Source of the DNA: Aeromicrobium sp. Root236
GTDB taxonomy: Bacteria; Actinomycetota; Actinomycetes; Propionibacteriales; Nocardioidaceae
Reading direction: 5' to 3'
Assembly: GCF_001428805.1 (NCBI RefSeq)
Contig: NZ_LMIS01000001.1
Coordinates: forward strand, 2,612,452 to 2,676,451
DNA: 64,000 nucleotides
The stretch's first letter is position 1, and every line of letters starts with the position of its first letter. Positions 1 through 6,881 of the stretch are shown one piece after another. The translations under genes were made by a program, and so were the position numbers. The notes under the pieces were generated by a model. The model made no database searches. It was not told the origin of the DNA and saw only the letters and a list, made by a program, of their open reading frames with translations.

Positions 1-847
1 GCCAGTCCGGCGCGCACGACGGGTGGATGCGGGTGACGTGCTCGACGACGATGCGCGCCTCGCCGTCGACGATGCCCTGCACCTCGAAGCGCAGCGCGCC
101 TTGGGTGCCCTTCTCGAACGTCCCCATCGCGGCGTTCTCGACCGTCTCGTCGAGCTCGCGGCGCTCCACGTGCTCGGTGATCTCGTCGACCTCGACGCCC
201 AGCGCCTTGGCGATGAGCCGGACCTGGCCGCCCCACACCATGGTCGGGATCGTCGGCGCCACCATCGGCGGCTCCTCCTCCATTGGCTGGCCCATCCCGA
301 TCAGGTAGCGCACGGAGTCCTGCTGGTCGTACGTCGTGTAGTCGAAGATCTCCTGGCACCGGATCTGGTCGATCGTCGCTGCCAGGCCGCTGATCAGCAC
401 CGGGACGATGTCGTTGCCCCATCCCGGGTCGATGCCGGACACGAACAGCGAGCCACCGCCGGCGGCGATCGCGGCGTGCACCGGGTCGCGGAGCTCCGGA
501 GGTGCCGAGTCGGGGTCGTACATGCCGTAGAGCGACGGCGTCACGACGACGATGCCGAGGGCGATCGCCCGGTTGATGTCGGCGAGCGCCTCGTGGGGCC
601 GGATCTCGCCCGACGCCGCGTAGACGAGGGCGTCGATGCCGCCGAGCGTGCCCTCGATGTCCTCGGTCGCGGCGACCCCGAGCGTACGGTCGAGGTCCGC
701 GAGGTCGCCGGCATCGCGGCCCACCTTGGCGGGGTCGTGGACGATCACGGCACTCAGCTCGAGCCCGGGATGGGCGTCGACGGCGCGGATCGCCGCGCGC
801 CCGACGTTGCCGGTGCCCCACACGGCGGTGCGAATCGGTACGTTCAT
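1..847 (-). CDS. NAD(P)-binding DapB-fold reductase, C-terminus cut by window start
   Basis: About 282 codons are present and the 3' end runs off the window. The protein starts MNVPIRTAVWGTGNVGRAAI, a Rossmann GxGNVG nucleotide-binding loop at residues 11-16. An acidic/hydrophobic Rossmann pattern follows, and near the visible end there is a VTRIHPSCAPDW stretch, which I recall from actinobacterial proteins annotated as dihydrodipicolinate reductase-like or amine dehydrogenase-like. Such genes are common in steroid catabolic clusters and are unlikely to act in lysine synthesis. The start ATG lies 11 bases downstream of a KstR-type operator (859-872), so sterol-responsive repression is likely. 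The substrate is unknown. Confidence 0.8.
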   Translation of the reverse strand, partial: MNVPIRTAVWGTGNVGRAAIRAVDAHPGLELSAVIVHDPAKVGRDAGDLADLDRTLGVAATEDIEGTLGGIDALVYAASGEIRPHEALADINRAIALGIVVVTPSLYGMYDPDSAPPELRDPVHAAIAAGGGSLFVSGIDPGWGNDIVPVLISGLAATIDQIRCQEIFDYTTYDQQDSVRYLIGMGQPMEEEPPMVAPTIPTMVWGGQVRLIAKALGVEVDEITEHVERRELDETVENAAMGTFEKGTQGALRFEVQGIVDGEARIVVEHVTRIHPSCAPDW

Positions 848-858
848 GGGGGCCAATC

Positions 859-872
859 TAGAACGTGTTTCA
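859..872. promoter_or_regulatory. KstR-type operator 1
   Basis: On the minus strand this reads TGAAACACGTTCTA, a full match to TNNAACNNGTTNNA. It lies just upstream of the reductase start at 847, a position suited to repression of that gene. Confidence 0.85.
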
Positions 873-907
873 GTTTTTGAGAAGGTGTCAGTGAACGGCT
901 CACACGC

Positions 908-1693
908 TCAGACGGTGTAGCCGCCGTCGACGTCGAGCTTCTGGCCGGTGATGAACCCGGCCCGCGCCGATGCCAGGAAGCACACGGCCTCCGCGATGTC
1001 GGCGGCGTTGCCGAAGCGCCGCAGCGGGATGTTGCCCCGCGTGATCTCGAGCGCCGCGTCGTCGAGCTCGCCGGACTCGATCAGCCGGGCGGCCATGCCG
1101 TCGGTGAGCATGCCCGGGCCCACGGCATTGACCCGGACACCGAAGCGACCTTCCTCGGCGGCGAGCCCGCGTACGAGCTGCTCGACGGCACCCTTGGGCG
1201 CGGACGAGAGTCCATCCCGTACGGGGAACCGTGCGGTCGCCGCCGTCGTGACGGCGACGATGGAGCCCTTAGCCTCGCGCAGCAACGGCAGGGCCGGGTG
1301 TGCGAGGTTGAAGAACCCGACGGTGTCCTGCCTCAGCTGCTCGGCGAAGTCGGCCGGCGACACCCGCGACAGGTGCACCATCGGCACGTGCGGGCCCGCG
1401 GCGTACACGAGGGTGTGCAGCCCCCCGTACGTCTGCGCGATCTCGGCCAGCAGGGTGGCTGAGTCGTCGGCCGACGTGACGTCGAGCGGGTGGGCCGATG
1501 ACCGTACGCCGAGCTCGGATGCTGCCTCGGCGACCGCGCTGCCGGCATTCGCGTTGCCGCGGTAGGTCACCGCGACGTCGCTGCCGCGAGCCGCGAGCAA
1601 CCGCGCGATCTCGGCGCCCAGGCCGCCGCTACCGCCCACCACGAGCGCGGCGCCGGTCAGGCCGGCGAAGTCGGTCGAGAGGTCGTCACTCAT
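908..1693 (-). CDS. SDR family oxidoreductase with atypical active site
   Basis: A 261-residue classical-length short-chain dehydrogenase. The cofactor loop GGSGGLG is at about residues 17-23, an NNAG-like region reads YAAGPH, and the C-terminus GQKLDVDGGYTV is typical of the family. I chose the ATG at 1693 (MSDDLSTDF) because upstream in-frame codons run into the operator region. The usual YxxxK catalytic pair reads SSAPK, so the Tyr is replaced by Ser as in 2,4-dienoyl-CoA-reductase-type SDRs. That hints at an enoyl/dienoyl-CoA reductase rather than an alcohol dehydrogenase. It is divergent from the DUF1214 operon across a shared KstR-type operator at 1741. The substrate is not known. Confidence 0.85.
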   Translation of the reverse strand: MSDDLSTDFAGLTGAALVVGGSGGLGAEIARLLAARGSDVAVTYRGNANAGSAVAEAASELGVRSSAHPLDVTSADDSATLLAEIAQTYGGLHTLVYAAGPHVPMVHLSRVSPADFAEQLRQDTVGFFNLAHPALPLLREAKGSIVAVTTAATARFPVRDGLSSAPKGAVEQLVRGLAAEEGRFGVRVNAVGPGMLTDGMAARLIESGELDDAALEITRGNIPLRRFGNAADIAEAVCFLASARAGFITGQKLDVDGGYTV

Positions 1694-1740
1694 GAGGTGC
1701 CGAACTCTACCGACCGGTTGTCCGATGTGTGCGAAACTGG

Positions 1741-1754
1741 TAGAACGTGTTCTA
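1741..1754. promoter_or_regulatory. KstR-type operator 2 (divergent promoter)
   Basis: TAGAACGTGTTCTA is a perfect dyad except for the central two bases and fully matches TNNAACNNGTTNNA. It lies between the SDR at 908-1693 and the plus-strand leader/DUF1214 operon and probably controls both. Confidence 0.92.
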
Positions 1755-1774
1755 GATTTCACCGTGGAGGTGGC

Positions 1775-1858
1775 ATGAGCGAGCGCCAGCGAGCGAATCA
1801 AAGGTACGTCGTGCCGACATGTCCGTATCGTGCGTTCTTCACGGACGTGTCGGCATGA
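1775..1858 (+). CDS. Putative 27-residue leader peptide (MSERQ element, copy 1)
   Basis: A short reading frame with the best Shine-Dalgarno of the region (GGAGG at 1766-1770, 4 bases before ATG). It starts MSERQRANQ and ends FFTDVSA followed by TGA. The stop overlaps the ATG of the DUF1214 gene as ATGA at 1855-1858, the form of translational coupling used throughout this cluster. The downstream ATG has no Shine-Dalgarno of its own, so coupling is plausible. A second frame with the same beginning (MSERQ) and end (TDVTA-stop) precedes hsd4A at 43229. It could instead be a DNA repeat that happens to be open. No function is known to me. Confidence 0.5.
   Translation: MSERQRANQRYVVPTCPYRAFFTDVSA
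1812..1855 (+). promoter_or_regulatory. Start-codon hairpin, copy 1
   Basis: The arms TGCCGACATGTCCGT (1812-1826) and ACGGACGTGTCGGCA (1841-1855) pair over 15 positions with one G-U wobble, around a 14-nt loop. The 3' arm ends on the A of the DUF1214 ATG. Copy 2 is at 43297-43344, with the same loop length and a compensatory A-T to T-A change in the stem. Confidence 0.7.
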
Positions 1859-2946
1859 CAGGCGGAGCCGCAGAGGTGTCCTCCGGGCAGGCGTGGACCG
1901 ATTTCTGCCGGGCGCTGGAGCAGGCGGGCGAGGTCATCCTGCGCGATACCGCGCCGGACACGCCCCTCGACCGGGCCGAGGGCTACCGCTACCTGACGCG
2001 CCTGCTGCGGGAGATGCTCTACACGACCGTCGAGAACGCCGACCCCGACTTCCCGAGGCTGCACGAGCTCGACCGGGTCAAGCTCGGCGCCGACAACCCC
2101 GACAACGTCTACCTGTCGGCCAACATCCGCGGCGACCGGACCTACCGGATCACCGGCACCCGTGGCTCGATCGCGTACTTCAGCATCGGCTCCAAGGCCA
2201 ACCGCTACGCGATCGACGGCACCATGGCGTCGACCGGCGAGATCTCCGACCGCGACCTGGTGGTGGAGCCCGACGGCACCGTCGAGATCATCGCCAGCGC
2301 CACGCCGCACGACAAGAACTGGCTGCCGCTCGCGCCGGACTCGACCGGGCTCGTGGTGCGGCAGACGTACCTCGACCGTACGACCGAGGTCCCCGGCCAG
2401 TGGCACATCGAACGGATCGGTGACCCGATCGAGCGCAAGGAGCTCGACCCCGCGCACCTGGCCAAGGCGCTCGCCACGGCTGCGTTCTCGCTGCACGGCA
2501 CGGCGGCGCTGTTCGCGAGCTGGACCGAGATGTTCATGACCCGGCCCAACGAGATGCCCGACTTCGGCCAGGAGATGTTCCAGAAGGCCGGCGGCGATCC
2601 CGAGATCTTCTACCTGCACGGCTACTGGACGCTCGAGCCCGGTCAGGCCTGGGTCATCGAGACCGAGGTGCCGGACTGCCCCTACTGGAACTTCCAGCTC
2701 GACAACTGGTGGATGGAGTCGCTCGACCACGAGCGCAGGATCACGATCAACAAGCACACCGCCGTGCTCGACGACGGCCGGCTCACGATCGTCGTCGCCG
2801 ACAAGGACCCGGGCTGGGGCAACTGGATCGACACCTGCGGCCACACGAGCGGTACGGCGTTGCTGCGCTGGCTCGGCGCCGACCACCACCCCTTGCCCAA
2901 GTGCACTGTGCAGGATCTTGGGCAAATTGACCTGGAGGCACCATGA
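1855..2946 (+). CDS. DUF1214 domain protein (Rv3531c-like)
   Basis: A 363-residue soluble protein with an N-terminal helical part and a C-terminal Trp/Tyr-rich beta region (YWNFQLDNWWMESLDH, then GLGNWIDTCGH-like sequence) typical of DUF1214/DUF1254 proteins. I place the start at the ATG overlapping the leader stop; an alternative in-frame ATG is at 1819 inside the hairpin. From memory, M. tuberculosis Rv3531c-Rv3530c-Rv3529c carry the same three families in the cholesterol regulon. The biochemical role is unknown. It overlaps the next gene by ATGA and is probably KstR-regulated through 1741. Confidence 0.82.
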   Translation: MTGGAAEVSSGQAWTDFCRALEQAGEVILRDTAPDTPLDRAEGYRYLTRLLREMLYTTVENADPDFPRLHELDRVKLGADNPDNVYLSANIRGDRTYRITGTRGSIAYFSIGSKANRYAIDGTMASTGEISDRDLVVEPDGTVEIIASATPHDKNWLPLAPDSTGLVVRQTYLDRTTEVPGQWHIERIGDPIERKELDPAHLAKALATAAFSLHGTAALFASWTEMFMTRPNEMPDFGQEMFQKAGGDPEIFYLHGYWTLEPGQAWVIETEVPDCPYWNFQLDNWWMESLDHERRITINKHTAVLDDGRLTIVVADKDPGWGNWIDTCGHTSGTALLRWLGADHHPLPKCTVQDLGQIDLEAP

Positions 2947-4097
2947 CGACCGCCGAGACCGCCCGCGCGCTGGACGTCGACGGGCTGCTCGCCGCGGCGC
3001 GCGACAAGACCGGCCTCAACGACTACGGCGACGACTGGTTCGTCGAGCCGCTGTCGGTGCTGACCTCGGCGCTCGTCGTCGAGGCCAAGCTGTCGGAGCT
3101 CGGCCTCGACCTGACCCGTCGCCGCCTCGTCGCGTCGCTGGCCGATCGCCTGCGCCTCAAGCAGCTGCAGGCCGAGCACCCCGAGATCCTCGACGAGGAG
3201 GTCGTGGTCGCCGCCGAGATCTGCGGCCTGCCGCGCACGGGATCGACGCTGCTGCATCGTCTCCTCGCCTCGTCGCCGGAGGTCACCTCGACGTTGTCGT
3301 GGGAGACGTCGTACCCGCTTCCGTTCCCCGACGAGAGCCCCGACGCCGAGCTGCGCAAGAAGAAGGCGCGCGACCGCTACGAGATGTTCCTGGAGATGGC
3401 GCCCGACTTCGGCGACATCCACACGATCGAGTGGGACGGTCCCGAGGAGGACGTCATCCTGCTCGACCGCACGTTCACGTCGATGAGCTACGACTCGTTC
3501 TACTGGGTCCCGACGTACGGCTTGTGGCTGCGGGAGTTCGACCAGGCGCCGGCCTATCGCGACCTCAAGGAGTGGCTGCAGGTCCTGCAGTGGCAGAGCC
3601 CCGACCGCGACGGCAAGCCATGGATCCTCAAGTCACCGCACCACCTCACCGCCGTGGACACGGTCCTCGACACGTTCCCCGGCTGCAAGATCGTCATGAC
3701 GCACCGCTCGCCCACCAAGGCCGTGCCCTCGTACGCCTCGATGGTCGGCGCGATCTCGTCGCAGTACAGCAACGACGTCGACCCCAAGGCGGTCGGACCG
3801 TACTGGCGCGACCGCTTCGTCACGGCGCTGCAGGAGTACGCCGTGGTGCGCGCTGCCCGGCCCGACCGGTTCGTCGACGTGACGTTCCAGGACACCGTCT
3901 CGGACCCGGTCGGCACCGCGACCAAGGTCATGGGCGAGCTCGGGCTGCCGGCCGATCGCGAGGCCCTGGAGGCGTACATGGAGCGCAACCAGGAGCAGCG
4001 GCACGGCTCGCACACCTACACCGCCGAGGACTTCGGGCTCACCGAGGCCGGGCTCGAGCAGGACTTCGCGTTCTATGAGAAGGAGCTGTCGTCATGA
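2943..4097 (+). CDS. Sulfotransferase family protein
   Basis: A 384-residue cytosolic protein. The motif CGLPRTGSTLLHRLL at about residues 97-111 is the 5'-phosphosulfate (PAPS) binding loop of sulfotransferases, and a 3'-phosphate-like segment KIVMTHRSPTKAVPS lies near 245-259. Members in sterol clusters (M. tuberculosis Rv3529c, from memory) have no proven substrate; a sterol or CoA thioester intermediate is only a guess. It is the second gene of a four-gene operon and overlaps both neighbours by 4 bases. Confidence 0.88.
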   Translation: MTTAETARALDVDGLLAAARDKTGLNDYGDDWFVEPLSVLTSALVVEAKLSELGLDLTRRRLVASLADRLRLKQLQAEHPEILDEEVVVAAEICGLPRTGSTLLHRLLASSPEVTSTLSWETSYPLPFPDESPDAELRKKKARDRYEMFLEMAPDFGDIHTIEWDGPEEDVILLDRTFTSMSYDSFYWVPTYGLWLREFDQAPAYRDLKEWLQVLQWQSPDRDGKPWILKSPHHLTAVDTVLDTFPGCKIVMTHRSPTKAVPSYASMVGAISSQYSNDVDPKAVGPYWRDRFVTALQEYAVVRAARPDRFVDVTFQDTVSDPVGTATKVMGELGLPADREALEAYMERNQEQRHGSHTYTAEDFGLTEAGLEQDFAFYEKELSS

Positions 4098-4870
4098 TCC
4101 TCAAGGACGAGGTCGTCATCGTGTCGGGCGTCGGAGCCGGACTCGGCGCCAAGCTCGCGACCCGCGCCGCTGCGGAGGGTGCCAAGGTCGTGCTCGCTGC
4201 GCGGTCCGACGGCGTCACCGGGCAGGTCGTCAAGGAGATCACTGCGGCCGGTGGCGACGCCGTCGCGGTGCAGTGCGACGTACGCAAGGAGGAGGACGTC
4301 GAGCGCGTCGTGGCCACCGCCGTCGAGCGCTACGGCAAGGTCAGCGGCCTGGTCAACAGCGCGTACGGGCACCCCGGCTTCACCGACCTGCTCGACACTC
4401 CCGACAAGGCGCTGCGCCGGGCGATGGACATCATCCTCTACGGATCGCTGGGGATGAGCCGCGCTGCCGTGCCGCACATGACGGGCGGCGGTTCGATCGT
4501 CAACGTCGGCACCATGTCCACACGCGTGCCGATGCGTGGCGAGGGCGGGTACGCGATGGCGAAGGCAGCGATGGGCTGTGCCTCCCAGTACATGGCGCTC
4601 GAGCTCGGCGAGAAGGGCATCCGCGTCAACCAGGCGATCATGGGCTGGCTCGACGGTCCCGGCGTGCGGTTCTACCTGACGATGACCGCCGAGGAGAAGG
4701 GCATCACGGAGCAGGAGGTCTACGACGACATCGCGTCGCGCAACCCGCTCGGCCGGATCCCGACCGACGAGGCCTGCGCCGGCGCGATCCTCTACCTGCT
4801 GTCCGACCTGGCCTCGGAGGTCACCGGTGCGGTGCTCGACGTCAACGGCGGGGAGTACATGCCCGCATGA
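4094..4870 (+). CDS. SDR family oxidoreductase (Rv3530c-like)
   Basis: A 258-residue classical SDR: VSGVGAGLG cofactor loop at residues 9-17, DVRKEEDV acid region, catalytic YAMAK, and C-terminal GAVLDVNGGEYMPA. The catalytic Tyr and Lys are both present, so an NAD(P)-dependent hydroxysteroid or hydroxyacyl-CoA dehydrogenase activity is reasonable. Start and stop overlap the sulfotransferase and SRPBCC genes (ATGA both times), placing it firmly in the operon started at 1775. Confidence 0.9.
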   Translation: MILKDEVVIVSGVGAGLGAKLATRAAAEGAKVVLAARSDGVTGQVVKEITAAGGDAVAVQCDVRKEEDVERVVATAVERYGKVSGLVNSAYGHPGFTDLLDTPDKALRRAMDIILYGSLGMSRAAVPHMTGGGSIVNVGTMSTRVPMRGEGGYAMAKAAMGCASQYMALELGEKGIRVNQAIMGWLDGPGVRFYLTMTAEEKGITEQEVYDDIASRNPLGRIPTDEACAGAILYLLSDLASEVTGAVLDVNGGEYMPA

Positions 4871-5328
4871 CCGCGCCGCACATCATCACCTCGGTGACCG
4901 TGGAGATCGAGGCGCCGGCAGCGTTCGTGTGGGACGTGCTGGTCGACTACCCGCGCTACCCGGAGTGGAATCCGTACACGGTCGCGGTCGAGACGAGCCT
5001 GGAGCTCGACGACCGGATCGACCTGACGCTCAACAACCCCGACGGGTCGGAGGGGACGTTCGTCAACCGCGAGTTCATCCGCATCGTCGACCCGCCGCAC
5101 CACCTGCGTTACGACACCGGTGACGAGATGGAGGGCATCCACGCCATCCGCGACCAGTGGATCAACGAGCTCGGCCCTGATCGCTGCTCCTACTACACGA
5201 CCGACACCCTGAGCGGCGAGCACGCGGGCCTGGTCATGGAGCTCAACGGCGAGTGGGTGCGCGCCGGCTTCGACTCGGTGGCGTACGCCCTGAAGGCCCG
5301 AGCCGAAGCGTTGATCCGTACGACCTAG
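4867..5328 (+). CDS. SRPBCC (START-like) domain protein
   Basis: A 153-residue protein of the polyketide cyclase/START-like fold: it begins with the typical ITSVTVEIEAPAAFVWDVL strand-helix, followed by DYPRYPEWNPYT and a C-terminal amphipathic helix (NGEWVRAGFDSVAYALKARAE). Such domains bind hydrophobic ligands in a deep cavity; in this operon a sterol intermediate is a plausible ligand (inference). It is last in the operon, and its TAG stop shares the palindrome CTAG with the stop of the convergent aldehyde dehydrogenase gene. Confidence 0.85.
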   Translation: MTAPHIITSVTVEIEAPAAFVWDVLVDYPRYPEWNPYTVAVETSLELDDRIDLTLNNPDGSEGTFVNREFIRIVDPPHHLRYDTGDEMEGIHAIRDQWINELGPDRCSYYTTDTLSGEHAGLVMELNGEWVRAGFDSVAYALKARAEALIRTT

Positions 5329-6881
5329 CGCAGGCGGGTCTTGCGCATCCACCGCAGGCCCGACTGGGTCTGCTTCGCGTAGGCCTCGTACGACTGACCG
5401 GCCTTCGGCTCCATGACCTGCTTCTTGAGCAGGGCGATGTTCTGGGCGTCGGTGTACTTCAGCAGCCCCTGGTCGCCGTGGCGGGCGCCGACGCCGGACT
5501 GCTTCAGGCCGCCCGACGGTGAGCCCTTGGAGGCGTACGCGGTGGCGAGGATGTCGTTGACGTTGACGTTGCCCGAGTCGATGCGCCGGGCGACCGCCAG
5601 GCCGCGCTTGACGTCCTTGCTCCAGACGCTGGCGTTGAGGCCGTAGTCGGTGTCGTTGGCGAGGGCGATCGCCTCGTCCTCGGTCGAGAAGCGGTAGAGC
5701 CCGACGACGGGGCCGAACGTCTCGGTCGAGCCGGCCAGCATGTCCTGGGTGACGCCCTCGAGGATCGTGGGCTCGTAGAACGCGGGGCCGAGGTCGGGCC
5801 GCGCCTTGCCACCGGTCAGGACCGTCGCACCCTTGGCGCGGGCGTCGTCGACGTGCGAGGCGACGCGGTCACGGTGGTCGACCGAGACGAGCGAACCGAT
5901 GTCGGGGCCGAAGTCGTACGTGGCGCCGATCTGCATCGCCTCGGTGGCGGCGACGAACTTGTCGCGGAACTCGTCGTAGATCGAGTCGTGCACGTACAGG
6001 CGCTCGATGTGCATGCAGATCTGGCCGGAGTTGCCGAAGCCGCCGAACAGCGCCGCGTGCACGGCCTCGTCGACGTTGGCGTCCTCGAGGACCAGCATGG
6101 GGTTCTTGCCGCCGAGCTCCAGGCAGGCGCCGATGAGATGCTTGCCGGCGAGCTCGCCGATAATTCGTCCGGTGGCGGTCGAGCCGGTGAACATGACGTA
6201 GTCGGCGTTCTCCAGCATCGGGCCGCCGACGTCGGGTCCTTCGCCGCAGATGACCTGCACGAGTCCCTTGGGCATGCCGGCCTGCTCCAGCAGTCGTACG
6301 CCGAACAGCGGCGAGAGGGCCGTCTTGTTGTCGGGCTTCACCACGACACCGTTGCCGGCGATCAGCGCCGGGATCGTGTCGGAGATGCCGGTGGCGAACG
6401 GGAAGTTCCAGGGCGCGATGATCGCGACGACGCCCTTGGGGCGCCGCACCTCGGTCGAGTGCGACAGGACGGGGATCGGGCCGGCGTGCTTGCGGTCCTT
6501 GAGCACCGACGGCGCGCGCTTGATGTAGTGGCTCGTGCCCATCGGCACGTCGCAGGACTCCTCGAACGCCATCCGCCGGTTCTTGCCACTCTCGGCCTGG
6601 ATGAGGTCGGTGATGAGGTACTGGTTGTCGAGCACGAGTGCGTGGAACTTCTTCAGCACCTTGAGCCGCTTGCGCAGCGACCACGAGCCCCAGACCTGCT
6701 GCGCCGCGCGCGCGGCGTCGAAGGCCTGCTTGATGTCAGCGGGGGACGACTGCGGCAGCTCGACGAGCAGGTCGCCGGTGTAGACCTCCGTCAGCTTCCA
6801 CGTGTTGCCGGTCGTGCCGGGCACGCGCTGGACGAGGCCGTCGAGGAACTCCGGCGTCAGGCTCGCAGGTCGCGTGGTCAT
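5325..6881 (-). CDS. gabD2: Succinic-semialdehyde dehydrogenase-type aldehyde dehydrogenase
   Basis: A 518-residue aldehyde dehydrogenase. It shows the APWNFPF oxyanion region, the NAD loop FTGSTATG, the general base Glu in CLELGGKNP and the nucleophile Cys in GNSGQICMHIE. The length and C-terminal layout resemble actinobacterial GabD2. It is the last gene of the thiolase-GMC-ALDH operon behind the operator at 9686, and its ATG overlaps the GMC stop (ATGA). Oxidation of a sterol-derived aldehyde made by the neighbouring GMC enzyme is an attractive inference; a housekeeping semialdehyde substrate is the alternative. Confidence 0.87.
   Translation of the reverse strand: MTTRPASLTPEFLDGLVQRVPGTTGNTWKLTEVYTGDLLVELPQSSPADIKQAFDAARAAQQVWGSWSLRKRLKVLKKFHALVLDNQYLITDLIQAESGKNRRMAFEESCDVPMGTSHYIKRAPSVLKDRKHAGPIPVLSHSTEVRRPKGVVAIIAPWNFPFATGISDTIPALIAGNGVVVKPDNKTALSPLFGVRLLEQAGMPKGLVQVICGEGPDVGGPMLENADYVMFTGSTATGRIIGELAGKHLIGACLELGGKNPMLVLEDANVDEAVHAALFGGFGNSGQICMHIERLYVHDSIYDEFRDKFVAATEAMQIGATYDFGPDIGSLVSVDHRDRVASHVDDARAKGATVLTGGKARPDLGPAFYEPTILEGVTQDMLAGSTETFGPVVGLYRFSTEDEAIALANDTDYGLNASVWSKDVKRGLAVARRIDSGNVNVNDILATAYASKGSPSGGLKQSGVGARHGDQGLLKYTDAQNIALLKKQVMEPKAGQSYEAYAKQTQSGLRWMRKTRLR

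Noticed and set aside
1-847. Lysine-biosynthesis dihydrodipicolinate reductase
   Set aside because: Length, ending and the KstR operator fit the DapB-fold reductases of steroid clusters rather than the housekeeping DapB.
23-880. Open frames on the plus strand across the first 880 bases
   Set aside because: They are G+C-driven shadows of the minus-strand DapB-fold reductase, whose translation shows a clear Rossmann loop and family ending.
1819-1854. An earlier in-frame start for the DUF1214 protein
   Set aside because: ATG 1819 lies in the 5' arm of the hairpin without a ribosome site, while ATG 1855 forms the ATGA junction also seen at the second element. It remains a possible alternative.
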